A stretch of 64,000 bases of DNA from Cyanoderma ruficeps (Eukaryota > Chordata > Aves > Passeriformes > Timaliidae): positions 4,705,521 through 4,769,520 of the forward strand of contig VZDJ01000090.1 of NCBI GenBank assembly GCA_008694505.1, given 5' to 3'. The position numbers and the translations under genes are program-made. Below are positions 12,560-23,095 of this stretch, in pieces (positions within the stretch are counted from its first letter, which is position 1; every line of letters starts with the position of its first letter). The notes beneath the pieces are model-generated. The model was not told where the DNA came from, ran no database searches, and worked only from the letters and a program-made list of their open reading frames with translations.

Positions 12560-12770
12560 ATATAATATGAATCTGGAACGATAAACACAGTGCAAAATGG
12601 ATTGAAATATACACAGCAAAGGGTTACCAATTAAAAAACCCTTTGCCAAGCTTGCACTGAACAGACAGCCATGCAGCCTCTGATTTCTCTTTGCTTATAA
12701 TTAGCTGCCATTGAAACTTAATTACTTTCAGGACTGAAATGAAAATTAAAATTTTAAAAAAAGGAACTAA
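12560..12770. promoter_or_regulatory. Candidate AT-rich conserved noncoding block with inverted repeat
   Basis: An AT-rich stretch with homeodomain cores (ATAATTAG near 12698 and TTAATTAC near 12719) and a perfect 10-bp inverted repeat, GCAAAGGGTT at 12616-12625 facing AACCCTTTGC at 12637-12646. No open frame is present. The motifs and the inverted repeat are seen directly. An enhancer role is inference, and a chance origin is possible. Confidence 0.28.
12616..12646. repeat. Perfect 10-bp inverted repeat, 11-nt spacer
   Basis: GCAAAGGGTT (12616-12625) is the exact reverse complement of AACCCTTTGC (12637-12646), with an AT-rich spacer of 11 bases. It could be a dimeric protein-binding site or a small hairpin. 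It is too short for a microRNA precursor. Confidence 0.85.
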
Positions 12771-15765
12771 TCTTTTACTGGAAAGGTTTCTGTGTAACAT
12801 CTATTCCATGGACACTGAAGTCCAATTTAACTTCTTCATATCTGGAAATTAGAGATGGAAAAGGGATATGTGAGTAAATCTGTTATCTTGGATGTGTTCT
12901 TGGGTTATTTTGAAAGCTCTGCTTCTGAAGTCTATATTCCAAAGGTATATGGATATTCCTTTCCAGCTGAGGTTCCTGGTGCTGGTATGATGTGAAGGAT
13001 GGGTACTGCAGAAAGTCAGAAGCTCTGCTTCCCATTCAAGAGCATCCCCTCAAATCCCATTCCAGCAGACCATTCCCACATGGTTCAGAGACCCTTCCTT
13101 CAGGGACTTCGCTCATCTGTCCTGAGTGCCTTAAATGATGGTGGTCTTAATGACTGCTCTTTTCCTATCCAGCTTGCTGAATTTTAAAACAGATTATTTG
13201 GGACTGGGTTTCCTGAATTAATTCTTTTCACCTTTTTAGGCTCGTTCATGAGAGAGCTGGGAGTTGTTACAGTGCCAGAGTGATATGTCTACATATAAGG
13301 CCTTCCCACAGCCACACATTTTGTTGCAATTTCTGCTACAGTTAGAGCACACATCAGTTACAAATGTATTGTTTTGGGATGTTGGACACTTCTATATGCA
13401 AGTGGCAGTATAGTTAACTCTTCTGAAATTCAATCCTCTTTTGCTATAAGAATATGGATAAGCTGTAATTCCTATGGGGGTTAGGGGAAACCATCAAAGA
13501 ACTAAAGGCTGGGATTTCTGGTGCTGGTTGTTATTGATGCCCTCATTTTTAAAGCCCCACACTTGAAAGTTAAGAAAGCAGTGTTTCCTCTTGGCAGTCC
13601 TTGCTGTGCTTTCTATGGATAAAGCTTTCAGTATGTTTTCAAGTTGGGCATCTGGAAAAGCACGCATACTTTCAAGTTTTCAAGACTTGAATCAATCTCC
13701 ATAAGGGACTGTGTGCATCTCCTCTGAGATAAGCTGCAAGAATCTTGGAGAGGGAGAAATGAGTAGAGGGAAAAATGCCTTCTCTACACAGGCAGTAAAT
13801 TAAACTTGCAATGCAAAGAAGGTGGGCATAAGTCTCTCATTCCTCATATTCACCCAAGATCCATGAATCAAGCAAATAGATATTTTCATCTGTCACATGA
13901 TTATTAATTATATCAGTAGACTATCCTCTACTGCAGGTGAAGTCTTTGTATATTTAAGAGAACATGACAGGTTGTGTTAATTCCAGGCAAAACCCATGTT
14001 CCCATTCCTTCAGCTTGAGGAATAACCTTCAAAATGCAAATGAGTTTTCTACTTCAAAAAGCACAAGATATTAATGGTGATTTTTGAGATAAAGGAAAGC
14101 CTTTTTGTATCTAACTGGTATATGAAGCTTGTTTCTACAGCATTACATTTAAGATTTCCTTTCTCATTTTGGCAGCATAGTATGGAAATTCTTATAAGAA
14201 AGAAGAGTTGAGTCAGATTTTTTAAGTAGAAAATGGGGAAATGCTTTAGTAGGGCAGAGGAGCAATAGAAGAAAACTTGGGGAAAAATGCAATAGGCTTG
14301 TTATATAACTGAACAGCCCAACTGTTGTGAAATGTTGCCACGACTCAAACCTTGAAACCAAGACCTACAATGCAGACTTGTGGGTAACAGTTGTTCAGTG
14401 AGAGGGATATAGGCAATGGGTTTAGGGAACCCGTTGCTCCGTATGAGAAATAGACACCGGTAGCTTGTGGTATTTTTGTCTGGGTAAAGAAGCAGGGTTT
14501 GTAGTCTTAGCAACTAGCTAGTGGTTGTTTTTTTTCTTGGCATGGCTTTGCAGGAGAAGAATGTGCAAGTATCTGGACCACCTATCCATCCTCTTGACCT
14601 CTGCTGCCAGTGTTATTAACTACTGATGGACAAAAGTGTAGTGACGTGCAGGTTCATTCTCCCTGGTTACAGTTCTGGCACTACTTCTACAAAGTTTTGG
14701 ATAGGTCCATTAGACCTCCTCGTAGGCTGCTTCCAGTTTTTTTCCTAGACAGAGAGCTAAGTGAGATATCCTTAATTCTTCCCAACAATAGAAAAAGGGT
14801 GGCCTGCCATTTGAAGAGCTAGGCTCCCTTTGAGCCAGAGAAGGATGGGCATTCCTATGCCAGATGAGTAGGGTTCTTGTGGAAGGTGGCTGGGGGAAGC
14901 TTTTGGAGGGCCAGAAGGGAAGTACAGCAATTTCATTTCACTTGGAGTCACCATGGCAGCAAATTACTTCTCCTTCCTTCCTCCACCTTGTTTAAAAAGA
15001 AAATGGGGACTAACAATGGCAAGCACGGCCTTCAGCTGGAGTGAGCAGTAGAAACTCATTTACAGCTGAAAAATATATAGAAAAGAAGTCAGGAAACCAT
15101 TGAATGATTTGTAAAAGGAACGTGGTTTTCTTGTTTGCTGCTCCATTCACTGTCTTCTCTGTTAATCTCTGAGAAGAGAGACAGGCCATTTTCTCAGCCA
15201 AGAACAATTTACCTGTGTGCTGGCACACAGTTAAGAGCAATTTAGAAAACAACAAAAAAAATCACATTCCAAATTAACATTTAGCTGGTGACATTAAGGG
15301 AATTCTTTTTTTTCCTCCTTTTCCTTCCCATTCAGAAGTTAAAAAGCGGGATTCTTCTTGCTCCCTGAATGGACCAGAGGAACATACTGCATACAGAGGT
15401 GGGGTGTAAGGTGCCCTGAAGGAATGAAGAGGCTGACCCCTGCAAGGCGTTTATGGGTGCTCAGTCCCATGGGTGCATGTTTGAGACACGTTGCTAGCAC
15501 AGAGGATCTGGCTCTCAGGGCATGTTGGCACCTCCAGTATCCCAGTATGGGTGCTTCTGTGGGGAGATGCAGCTGCAGATGTGAAAAGTGTGGGGTGTGT
15601 TTGAACTCACTTCTGACATCTTGAACCTTGTGCATTTCCATTCAGGTGCAGGCATTACTCTGAAATATTGAAAGCCCCTCGTACTGGAGTTTTTGCACCA
15701 GTGCTGGTATTGTGACTCTGACATTGCAGCATCTTTTCACATCCTTGTAATATAGGTGACACTAA
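12771..15765. other. Unique noncoding DNA, no gene recognised
   Basis: No exon, RNA gene or repeat family is recognised. Open frames on both strands (for example 14301-14513 minus, 14610-14822 plus, 15358-15624 plus) overlap each other and show no domain or codon pattern. The right edge is the first LTR. Confidence 0.5.
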
Positions 15766-16366
15766 TGTTATAAGTATCATGAGCCAAATCGTAATAATAA
15801 AAAAAAAAATTATTTTCGCGTCACAGGGAGCAAAAATACAGATAAAAAACCAAAGCCACAATAAAGAACAAATTCGATCGAATTGGGGGTGAAACGTGGG
15901 ACCAGTCCGCACCATGTCTCCTCTTCGTTCGCCCCGTAGTTCCAATACCAGGGTCCAGTTTTTATACTTTTTATTTTCCTTGGGACAGGGTCCTCCTTTG
16001 TTCAGTGTTCGGGTGTTGGTATTCATGGGCCCCTTTTGGGATTCTTATTTTTTCCCTGAGTGGACTTTAAGAAGGAACACAATGGTGTCTGAGTGTTGGC
16101 TGTGGATCATATTCAGGTTCTTAGTGGGGTTTTTCAGGCAAACAGAAGGGATGTTCATTGGAGAGTCAAATCCGTCTCTGGGCAGATGATCCGACCATCA
16201 AACATGTTGGTTCAGTAGAGTCACATTCATTCAAGTGCTGATAACTTCAAATCTCTCCCCCTCAGCTCTGCCTCTCCCTCCTGTGACTTTCGACAATGTC
16301 TCTCTTCCTGCCTGTAATTCCTTTATTTCTTTAGCACAAATTAATACGCGTAGTTTATTTACAACA
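15766..16366 (-). mobile_element. Solo LTR of an endogenous retrovirus, copy 1 (most diverged)
   Basis: This is a long terminal repeat of the family also found at 17048-17603 and 25096-25662. Read on the minus strand it begins TGTTGT at 16366 and ends with ATAACA at 15766, the usual TG...CA limits. It is flanked by CTAA at 15762-15765 and CTGA at 16367-16370, a 4-bp target duplication with one change. A minus-strand TATAAAAA lies at 15959-15966. Where copy 2 has the poly(A) hexamer AATAAA, this copy reads AATAAT. No internal retroviral gene is attached, so it is a solo LTR left by recombination between the two LTRs of a provirus. A 4-bp duplication suggests a class I (gammaretrovirus-like) origin. 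I cannot name the family. Confidence 0.82.
15871..15884. repeat. 14-bp perfect palindrome inside LTR copy 1
   Basis: AATTCGATCGAATT reads the same on both strands. It lies downstream of the TATA box on the minus strand, in what should be the transcribed R region. The matching places in the other copies are also near-palindromic (about 17151-17164 and 25208-25228), so this is a feature of the family. Confidence 0.8.
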
Positions 16367-17047
16367 CTGAGAAATTAATGCCACTAAGGCTAGGCCTTAT
16401 CCTTTTTAAGCCATGAGTTTTTGCCAGCAGGTGTGTTAGCTGTTTTAGGGAGGAGAAGGATTATAACCATAATTACTCCTTGATATGAAGCAACAATCTT
16501 GGATCAGTGGGTGAGAAAGCTGTTCCTCCCCTCCCATCCACCTGTGGTACCCCCAAGTATGCCAGTGGCCAAGGAATCATGTGAGCATGTAATTTCCAGC
16601 TGCTGATGCAGTCACCTTTCCTCTGGCCTCTCTTCAGCAATTCTATAAAGCGTGTGTGGCTGCAAGCTGTACTGGAGGTAAAAGATTCTCCTGATTGCTT
16701 TATCAAAATCATGACACTGTCAGGAGATGGAAAACTCATCTCATAAATCTCACAACCTTACGGGGAGCTGAAGCTATATGGGAGTCTCCCAGTCCAATGA
16801 CCAAAGCACCTCTTTGAAGCTCTGCTTGGGGCAGGATTGGGCCTGCTGCCAGGTCCAACATCCATTTGGCTTGTGTGGCCATGATCTGACACAACATGTG
16901 TCCCAGCCTCTGCAGAGAAGTCTGGTGTCATGGTCTCAGGAGTCACAAGCTTGCTGCTTTGAAAGAATGATATGGCCTTTGTCACCAGCACTTTCTTGAT
17001 TTACTGAACAAGAAAAAATGTCTTCCCAACATATCAGCATCTGGTAG
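16367..17047. other. Spacer between two solo LTRs
   Basis: Each neighbouring LTR has its own target duplication, so this 681-bp spacer is host DNA that separated two independent insertions and is not the inside of a provirus. I see no retroviral gag, pol or env remnant, primer-binding site or polypurine tract. Open frames at 16473-16739 and 16758-16999 show no domain. Confidence 0.6.
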
Positions 17048-17092
17048 TGTTATAAATGAGGTGAGCCAAATTGTAATAATAAAAAAATAAAA

Positions 17093-17098
17093 TTTATT
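17093..17098 (-). terminator. LTR polyadenylation signal
   Basis: AATAAA on the minus strand near the 3' end of LTR copy 2. Copy 1 carries AATAAT and copy 3 AGTAAA at the same place, so the canonical hexamer survives only here. Confidence 0.65.
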
Positions 17099-17242
17099 TT
17101 CGCGTGACAGCGAGTACGGAAACAAATAAAAATCACAGCCACGATAAAGATCAATTTGATCGAATGGGGTGAAATGTGAGACAGGCTTCTATCGCACCTG
17201 CCTCCCCTTCGTTCACCCAAAATCCCACTACCAAAGGTCCAG

Positions 17243-17250
17243 TTTTTATA
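17243..17250 (-). promoter_or_regulatory. LTR TATA box
   Basis: TATAAAAA on the minus strand, about 150 bases upstream of an AATAAA on the same strand, the spacing expected inside an LTR. Copy 1 has the same box at 15959-15966. Copy 3 reads TGTAAAAA at about 25303-25311 and has lost it. Confidence 0.7.
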
Positions 17251-17603
17251 CTTTTTAGTTCCCCTGAGGCAGGGTTTTCTTTTGTCCAGTTATCCAGGTA
17301 TTGGTATTCATCAGCCTCCTTTTGGGATTCCGATTTTTCCAAGTGGGTTTTCAGGGGAAACCGAAAAGGTGTCTGAGTATCCATTGCAGACCATATTCAA
17401 TCTCTCAGGCAGATGTTTCGGTCGTTAAGCATGCTTGCTAGTCCATTTCCAGGGGAGCCATATTAGGGTTCATGTGCTGATGGTCTAAATCTTCCCCCGT
17501 TCTGCCCCTCCTTGTCCTGGAGTTTCTCAGTGAATATCTTTTCCCTGCTTTTAAATTCCTTATTTCTCAGGCACAAATTAATACACGGAGGTTATTCACA
17601 ACA

Positions 17604-18829
17604 GTAGGAATGCCTAGAACAAGTCAGGATAACCTGTGGGTCTCTGTTGGTGGAGAAAGCATATGCCCTGGGACTGTCCATGTCCATGCTCCACCTTCTC
17701 CCTGAACTCCCTCAAACCCTCATGAAGGTTAATACCTGACATGAGTCAACCAGTGACATGGAGCTTGGTGAAACTAGCAGAAAGGGAAAAAGCCAAGCTG
17801 TTTAGGTAGAATGGGATATGATCTCTTCACCCAAGGGGGTGCTTGTGCAAAAGTGTTAGGAACCAGGAATGAGAGTCATCCTAAAGCTGTTCACCTGTGC
17901 TCACCACAACACCAGAGACCAGGAAAGCAGACCAGATAGTTCTCTCTCTTTTCTTACAGGCCTAAAGGGCTTGTAGGTGTGTGGGTAGCAGCACTCTTTC
18001 CCTGTCCTGGAAGGGGATTTGACTTGGTTTTTTGCTTGGGCAGATCTGGCATCAACACTCAGGAAACCTTGTATTGGACAGAAATGACAGGGCAGTGTCA
18101 TGGCTATACCTTGTCCACCAGAAAAAGATTTTAGGAGGTCCAAAAAGACCAGTTGGTGTGTAAAGGTGTGGAAAGAATGTTGGGAAGAGTGAAGGTGAGA
18201 CAGAACATTACACAAATAGAAAACTTGATGGAAGAGAGAGAGTTATTTTCAGCACCTAACGCAGAATGGGTCAGCATGTTATCAGCTGGGAGAAGCTATA
18301 ATTTTCAAGGAATCCCTCCCTCATTCCTCTCCTGTGTGATGCAGAGAGGTGGCAGCAGTGTTTCCCACTCAGAAGATCTATCTAGAGGCAGTGTCCTTGG
18401 CTTACCCTTATCTGTTCACGTGGATGCAGCCCAGCTGCATTTTTGCTGAAGTGGGTGCTGTGGGCCAGGTGGAAATGCCTTGTGCATGGCCAGCTGGACC
18501 ACCCCAGTTTCATACATGCCTGCCCTGCTCCACAGTGCCCCTGTTGACCTGGATTATTAGAAAGAAAGTGGATTCTTTGTCTGCTCATTTTGCCACAGGA
18601 TGAAGCCCTCCTATACATGCATGTACTCATCTTTCAGCCCCCACCTTCCTGCAGAACATCACTTTAAACATGTGAATGGCTCTAGAAGTAATCCTCCTGC
18701 TAGTTGTGTACAGTGCATATTCCCTCTCATCCTACTCCTTCCTTCTCTGTTAGACAGCACCTATCCCCACTTCCCCAGAGCAGTCCACCCCATCATCTAT
18801 TCTGCTGCTGTACATGCCATGTCTCCTTT
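17604..18829. other. Unique noncoding DNA, no gene recognised
   Basis: Nothing recognisable beyond short overlapping open frames (17901-18215 minus, 18153-18449 plus, 18349-18603 plus) that shadow one another. No domain, splice-bounded exon or repeat family is seen. Confidence 0.45.
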
Positions 18830-19110
18830 TTTTTTATATTTAATTTAATAAAATGAGTGCGTGGGTTGATTTGCATATTCATGGATCACTTGATTAATAA
18901 TTGATGAGAGGGCCTGGGGCAGGTGGTTGAGAATAAAAAACATTTAGCAGAGAGTGGAGTGAAAGGAACAGATCCCTTGCTGGCACATGTCCACAGGGGG
19001 AAGAAGTGCTGGGGGGCTGGCAGGGAGGGAAGGGGAGAGGCAGAGTACACGTAGAGCTGAATGTCACCAGTGGAATGCAATTTTGTCGATTTAAATAATT
19101 AATCATGTCC
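18830..19110. promoter_or_regulatory. Candidate enhancer-like block with POU octamer and homeodomain sites
   Basis: A perfect POU octamer ATTTGCAT lies at 18869-18876. It is followed by the homeodomain-rich word TGATTAATAATTGATG (about 18891-18906) and, at the other end, AATAATTAATCATG (about 19093-19106). The middle is GC-richer. The clustering of octamer and TAAT cores is typical of developmental enhancers. No coding potential is evident. Function and conservation are inferred. Confidence 0.32.
18869..18876 (-). promoter_or_regulatory. POU-factor octamer site
   Basis: ATTTGCAT, the reverse complement of the canonical octamer ATGCAAAT bound by POU-domain factors. It is followed directly by ATTCAT, a second POU-like half-word. 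Occupancy is not shown by the sequence. Confidence 0.4.
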
Positions 19111-22110
19111 TCAGAATCTGTGACATTTCACTCCCAGGGGCTTTCTGCTTTGCCAGAAGAACGGGAGCAGGGAGGTTGCTCTCCTTAGCATGGGAGATGA
19201 GGACAGGGCAGAGGTTGTGGGGAGTCATTGGATGGGCTGAAATCTTTAATAGTGAGAACCTTGAGAATTTAGAGGAAGCTGCTGTTTGGTGCCCTAAATC
19301 CAGGACTCGTTCACAGACCCTGCTGCAGTGCTGTGGGTCTCTGATATGACCAGTGGGACTGCACTGCAGTAAAGTGTGAGATGGCATATTGGTTAGACTG
19401 GATTGTTGTCCTGAGGAGAGTGGAGTCTGAAAATTCTTGTTCCCAGCCTCCATCTGTGCTCAGCACTCAAAGCCAGCTTCCCCAGCAACTCCTGCACTTG
19501 TGATTTATGGGTGGAGAAATAGGGAGAAATTCCATATCATAATCTGAGGGAAGAGGAAGTGCTTTAAAGGCATTCTAATGACAAAGTGCAGCTGCTGATT
19601 CCAGTTGTTACAAGACCTGATTTGTAGGACCTTCCTGGCAGGAGGGATCAGCTGTGTGGGAGGAAAGAGACAAAAGAAAACTAGGGGCACGACTGCTTCC
19701 TGGGATCTGATTCGATGAAGCAGGAATGTTGGCTGCCCATCTTGCCTCCCCAAATCCCCACCCTTCTGTCCCTCGAAGACTTTGCAGTGTTGACATGCCA
19801 AACGTAAATACTGCCGGGCTTAGGCTTAATGAACCTCCAGGGTTTAAGGGCAAGAGAGTAAGGTATGGCTTCAGTGATTTGAATATGTACATCTATCCTG
19901 AATACAGATGTCCTGTGGTGCTCATTTCAGGATTTGTTGCTCCTTTTCTACTAGATGTGCTGCATTTTGTATGACTTGGGAAAAAGTCTTTCAGTTTGCT
20001 CCCTAGAAATTGTCATCAGTGGCATGAAGAATAACTGGGAGTGATGAATATATCAATGCCAGCACAGTAGAAGTAGGGAGACCTGGCTAAGCCGGGAGCA
20101 TTGGCAGAAGCTACAATGTTGCTTGCAGTAATGAAATTAATGGTTTTAGTTCTCAGCTTTGTTACTAAAGCTGTGAAAGCCACTGAGGCCAGCCACCCCC
20201 AAGCCAGTAGCTTTTTTCTGATTGTGTCTGCACAAGCAGAGCAAGCTGGTGAAGTGTTCCTGCTGTCATCTCCAAGGCTGGGGCTACTCTGAATCTATTT
20301 AGCAAAAAAAAACCAAACCAGTATCTGGAGAGATTCTTGCCCTGGGACTCATCCTCTCTCCATTCCTATTGCTGGTGACAGCACACAGGATCATTCTGGG
20401 AAATTTGGATCCATAATAGGGTTTTCATCTTCCAGTAGTGGCTTTGATGGTATATTTATGAATAATCTTCACAATCAAAAATTAAAGCAGCCTTTAACAA
20501 TAGCCCCAGGGAGGCACTGTGACCATTCACTTCTGTTAAAATTTAGGTATCTTTTAATAAATATTAAGGTGATACATTATGGAACTGGGATAAATAGTTA
20601 GGTAGTTGTTATTAAATTATTTTATAGAATTTATCGATACAACTCTTCTTATACTATTATACTGTTTCCAGCTGGAGAAAGCTCCAGCTCTTTGTACCCT
20701 CTGTGCTCTCATGTTGCTTTTCCCAGTGTTTGTAGCTAGGAGAGATGGGATCTAGACTAGTTCTGAATATTTTCCCTCTCCCATACCTGCACTTCTGCCA
20801 CCACCACTGGTTTTCTGCATCTCTTTGAGGTCTTAAGCTACACAGGAATCTTTTGACTTTTTCTTGACTATCTTACATTTAAAATCAAATTATCTTCCAT
20901 CTGAGATGCTGCCTCACTTCCTCATATGTAGGTAGTCTCTTCTAAGCACTGGGACACACTTTTGAGGGCACTGTTTTGTTGAGGTCACTATCTTGGAGCC
21001 TTGTCTGTGTGTGTAGCATGGGGATGTGGGGTTAGAATTTCCACTGGCCCAGGAGGTATACTGGGAAAGCAAAGCATCATTTCGTGAGCTGGCATTTGGA
21101 CATTGCAGAGATTTCCCTGACAAGAGCATTGGCATGCTGCCCTTTTTGGAAACATACCAGGAAAAGCTACAAAGACGTGTCCAGTCTTTTGCTTGCTTTG
21201 TCCTGTCAGTTCAGGGCAAAAGAAAGTAGATGAAGTTTCAATAACTTGGAACAATTCTGGTATCCTACAGCTCTGCCTTATCATTTCAGGACTTTGTGCA
21301 GACTTGGGTGATTTTATTCCTTCTACCACTTCCTGAAAATCCTTCAAGAACATGTAGGGCTGGCTTAAATCAGCATGAAAAATACAGAAGCTTCTCTAGA
21401 CTTTGCAACCAAATATTTTTAGCCAGAAGAAAAAAAAACCCAAAAAAACCACACAAAAAAAAAACCCCAAATAAGACCTCAAAAATGTATGTAATAGCTG
21501 TAGTGGGATAATTGTATATTTTTTCCACATCTGAGGTAGAATGTTTCTAATAGCAAATACCAAATTAGTAACAGTCCTTTGCAAATTTATTTTACTTAAT
21601 GCCAAAGATATTGGAGGGAAGGTGCTGGGTCCACTTTTATTCAGAATTTTAGGTCAATCTTTATTTTAATAGCATTTTCACTCATTAGTCTACTGAGGCA
21701 CCATGATTTCAGAGAATTGACTGTGAAAGCAAATAGAAAAAAAAGATATGAGTGTAGCCAGACAATTTCACTCTCTATTTCTGTGTACCTGCACACACTA
21801 GTGGTGATTTTAAAATAAATGTCCATACCTAAACTTAAATGGAAGACATGGTAAGCACTGGACATTAATTCTGCATGTATATTTTTCTGCACCAGTGTTT
21901 CACACTTGCTTTTTCAGGTGCTTGAAATCTGCTCCTGGACACAAGGCCTGGCACATCACTTACTTTAGGTAGATAAATTTTCTCCTTTTGCAGTGAGTAG
22001 TTCAGTCTTTCCTCAGTCTCCCCAGTACTTTTGCCCCCATCATCACCGTGTCTAATCACAACTGTTGAGATGATTATCTGCATATGTCCCTGGTGGAAAG
22101 GCAACGTTAC
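19111..22110. other. Unique noncoding DNA, no gene recognised
   Basis: No gene or repeat family is recognised except the A-rich patch at 21421-21479. Open frames at 19505-19892 (minus) and 20988-21353 (minus) are opposite to equally open plus-strand frames and carry no domain. A short AT-rich stretch occurs at about 20535-20640. Confidence 0.45.
21421..21479. repeat. A-rich low-complexity tract
   Basis: Runs of A separated by short C runs (A9 CCC A7 CCACAC A10 CCCC pattern). It may be the degenerate tail of an old retroposon or plain low-complexity DNA. No element body is visible beside it. Confidence 0.7.
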
Positions 22111-22195
22111 TTTTCCCATTTCACAGAATGGGAGAGAGATGCTACGCAGCTCTGTGACTAATGCGAGATCCCAAGGGAGTTAGTTGACAGCAGTG
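22111..22195 (+). mobile_element. MIR-like SINE fragment (candidate)
   Basis: The stretch resembles the core-to-tail part of the ancient MIR SINE. It has a TTTCACAGA-ATGGG-AGA start, then CTCTGTGACTAATGC..GATCCCAAGGGAGTTAGT-GACAGCAGTG, matching the MIR order GTGACTTGCCCAAGGTCAC..AGTGGCAGAGC with many changes. Such old copies are rare but known in birds. A profile search would decide. Confidence 0.35.
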
Positions 22196-23020
22196 TCTTG
22201 GGGAAACTGCAGGAAGCATGCGTTTGGTAGTGTGTGCTGCCTTACTTAGAGGCCAATTTTATAACTTGAATCCCATTCCCTGGGATCTCTTCTGAGATTC
22301 GTCAGTTTGTTTTCCACTTGCAGTCTGGTGATAAACACCAGCCTATGCCAGCCTAGTGATTTAACATAAGTGCATCTCTGCAAAGTCGCTGATTTGATTG
22401 ACTGGAGATTGTCCACATCTGGGTAATTGTAGTCGGAGTCAACCTTTTCCCTCCCAATTTTCTTGATTTTTTTAATTGACATTTGAGACTTTGACCCATG
22501 GCTTCAGGAAGGAAAAGCTGTATTCAGAACTTGGGTCTGTAGACCAGTTTCTGTAAAGTCTGAAGGTGGAGATAGTGCCTTGTAGTTCAGGGCTGTTTCA
22601 TTGCTAATCTCCTTGCTATGTAGTTAACCTCAACAGTGATTTTAGGCATATTGTACCTATCTTACAACTGTCCTGCTGGTAACATGCACAATTAATATGA
22701 CACCTGGGAATGTAATACATGCTTCATGTCACTGAATTCAATTCATTTAGCCATTTTCTTCCCTGGATATATCTTGGATAAGGTCAGTGAATTTGCACTG
22801 AAATTTCATTTGTCTGTGCACATACTGCCGCATTATCACAAGATCCCAATTAACAATGTCAGACACATTTGTCTCCTTTTCTTCTAATAGGAGAAGAAAA
22901 CGCACAATAAGCTGAACTTTCACAATGCTTTTCAGCACACAATCCTTGGCACAACCTAGGGAATACCCTTCTATTGCTAAAAATAATAGCTCTAAAATCT
23001 TTGCCCAACTGTTAACTAAA

Positions 23021-23095
23021 ATTTGTATAGCATGGTGGATAAATCATCTGCTTAGTACATCTGAAACATTATGTTCCAATCCTGTTAAAGTTGTA
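23021..23095 (+). other. tRNA-like A/B box pair, possibly an old tRNA-derived SINE head
   Basis: TAGCATGGTGG at 23028-23038 fits the RNA polymerase III A box, and TGTTCCAATCC at 23072-23082 differs from the B box GGTTCRANTCC by two bases. Their starts are 44 bases apart, exactly the distance between tRNA positions 8 and 52. The cloverleaf stems do not pair well, so this is not a working tRNA gene. It may be the decayed head of a tRNA-derived SINE or a chance match. Confidence 0.28.

Larger units (their letters stand above)
17048..17603 (-). mobile_element. Solo LTR of an endogenous retrovirus, copy 2 (best preserved signals)
   Basis: Bounded on the minus strand by TGTTGTGAATAA at 17603 and ATAACA at 17048, and flanked by an exact 4-bp target duplication GTAG (17044-17047 and 17604-17607). 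It is the only copy that keeps both a canonical TATAAAAA (17243-17250) and a canonical AATAAA (17093-17098). These fix the orientation and suggest U3 at about 17603-17220, R to about 17075, and a short U5. A minus-strand open frame at 17151-17384 crosses U3/R and is partly shared with copy 3. No internal genes are attached. By eye it is some four-fifths identical to copy 3. Confidence 0.9.

Noticed and set aside
15766..17603. Copies 1 and 2 as the two LTRs of a single short provirus
   Set aside because: Each copy has its own target duplication and the 681 bases between them show no primer-binding site or retroviral gene remnant. The two are also clearly diverged from one another.
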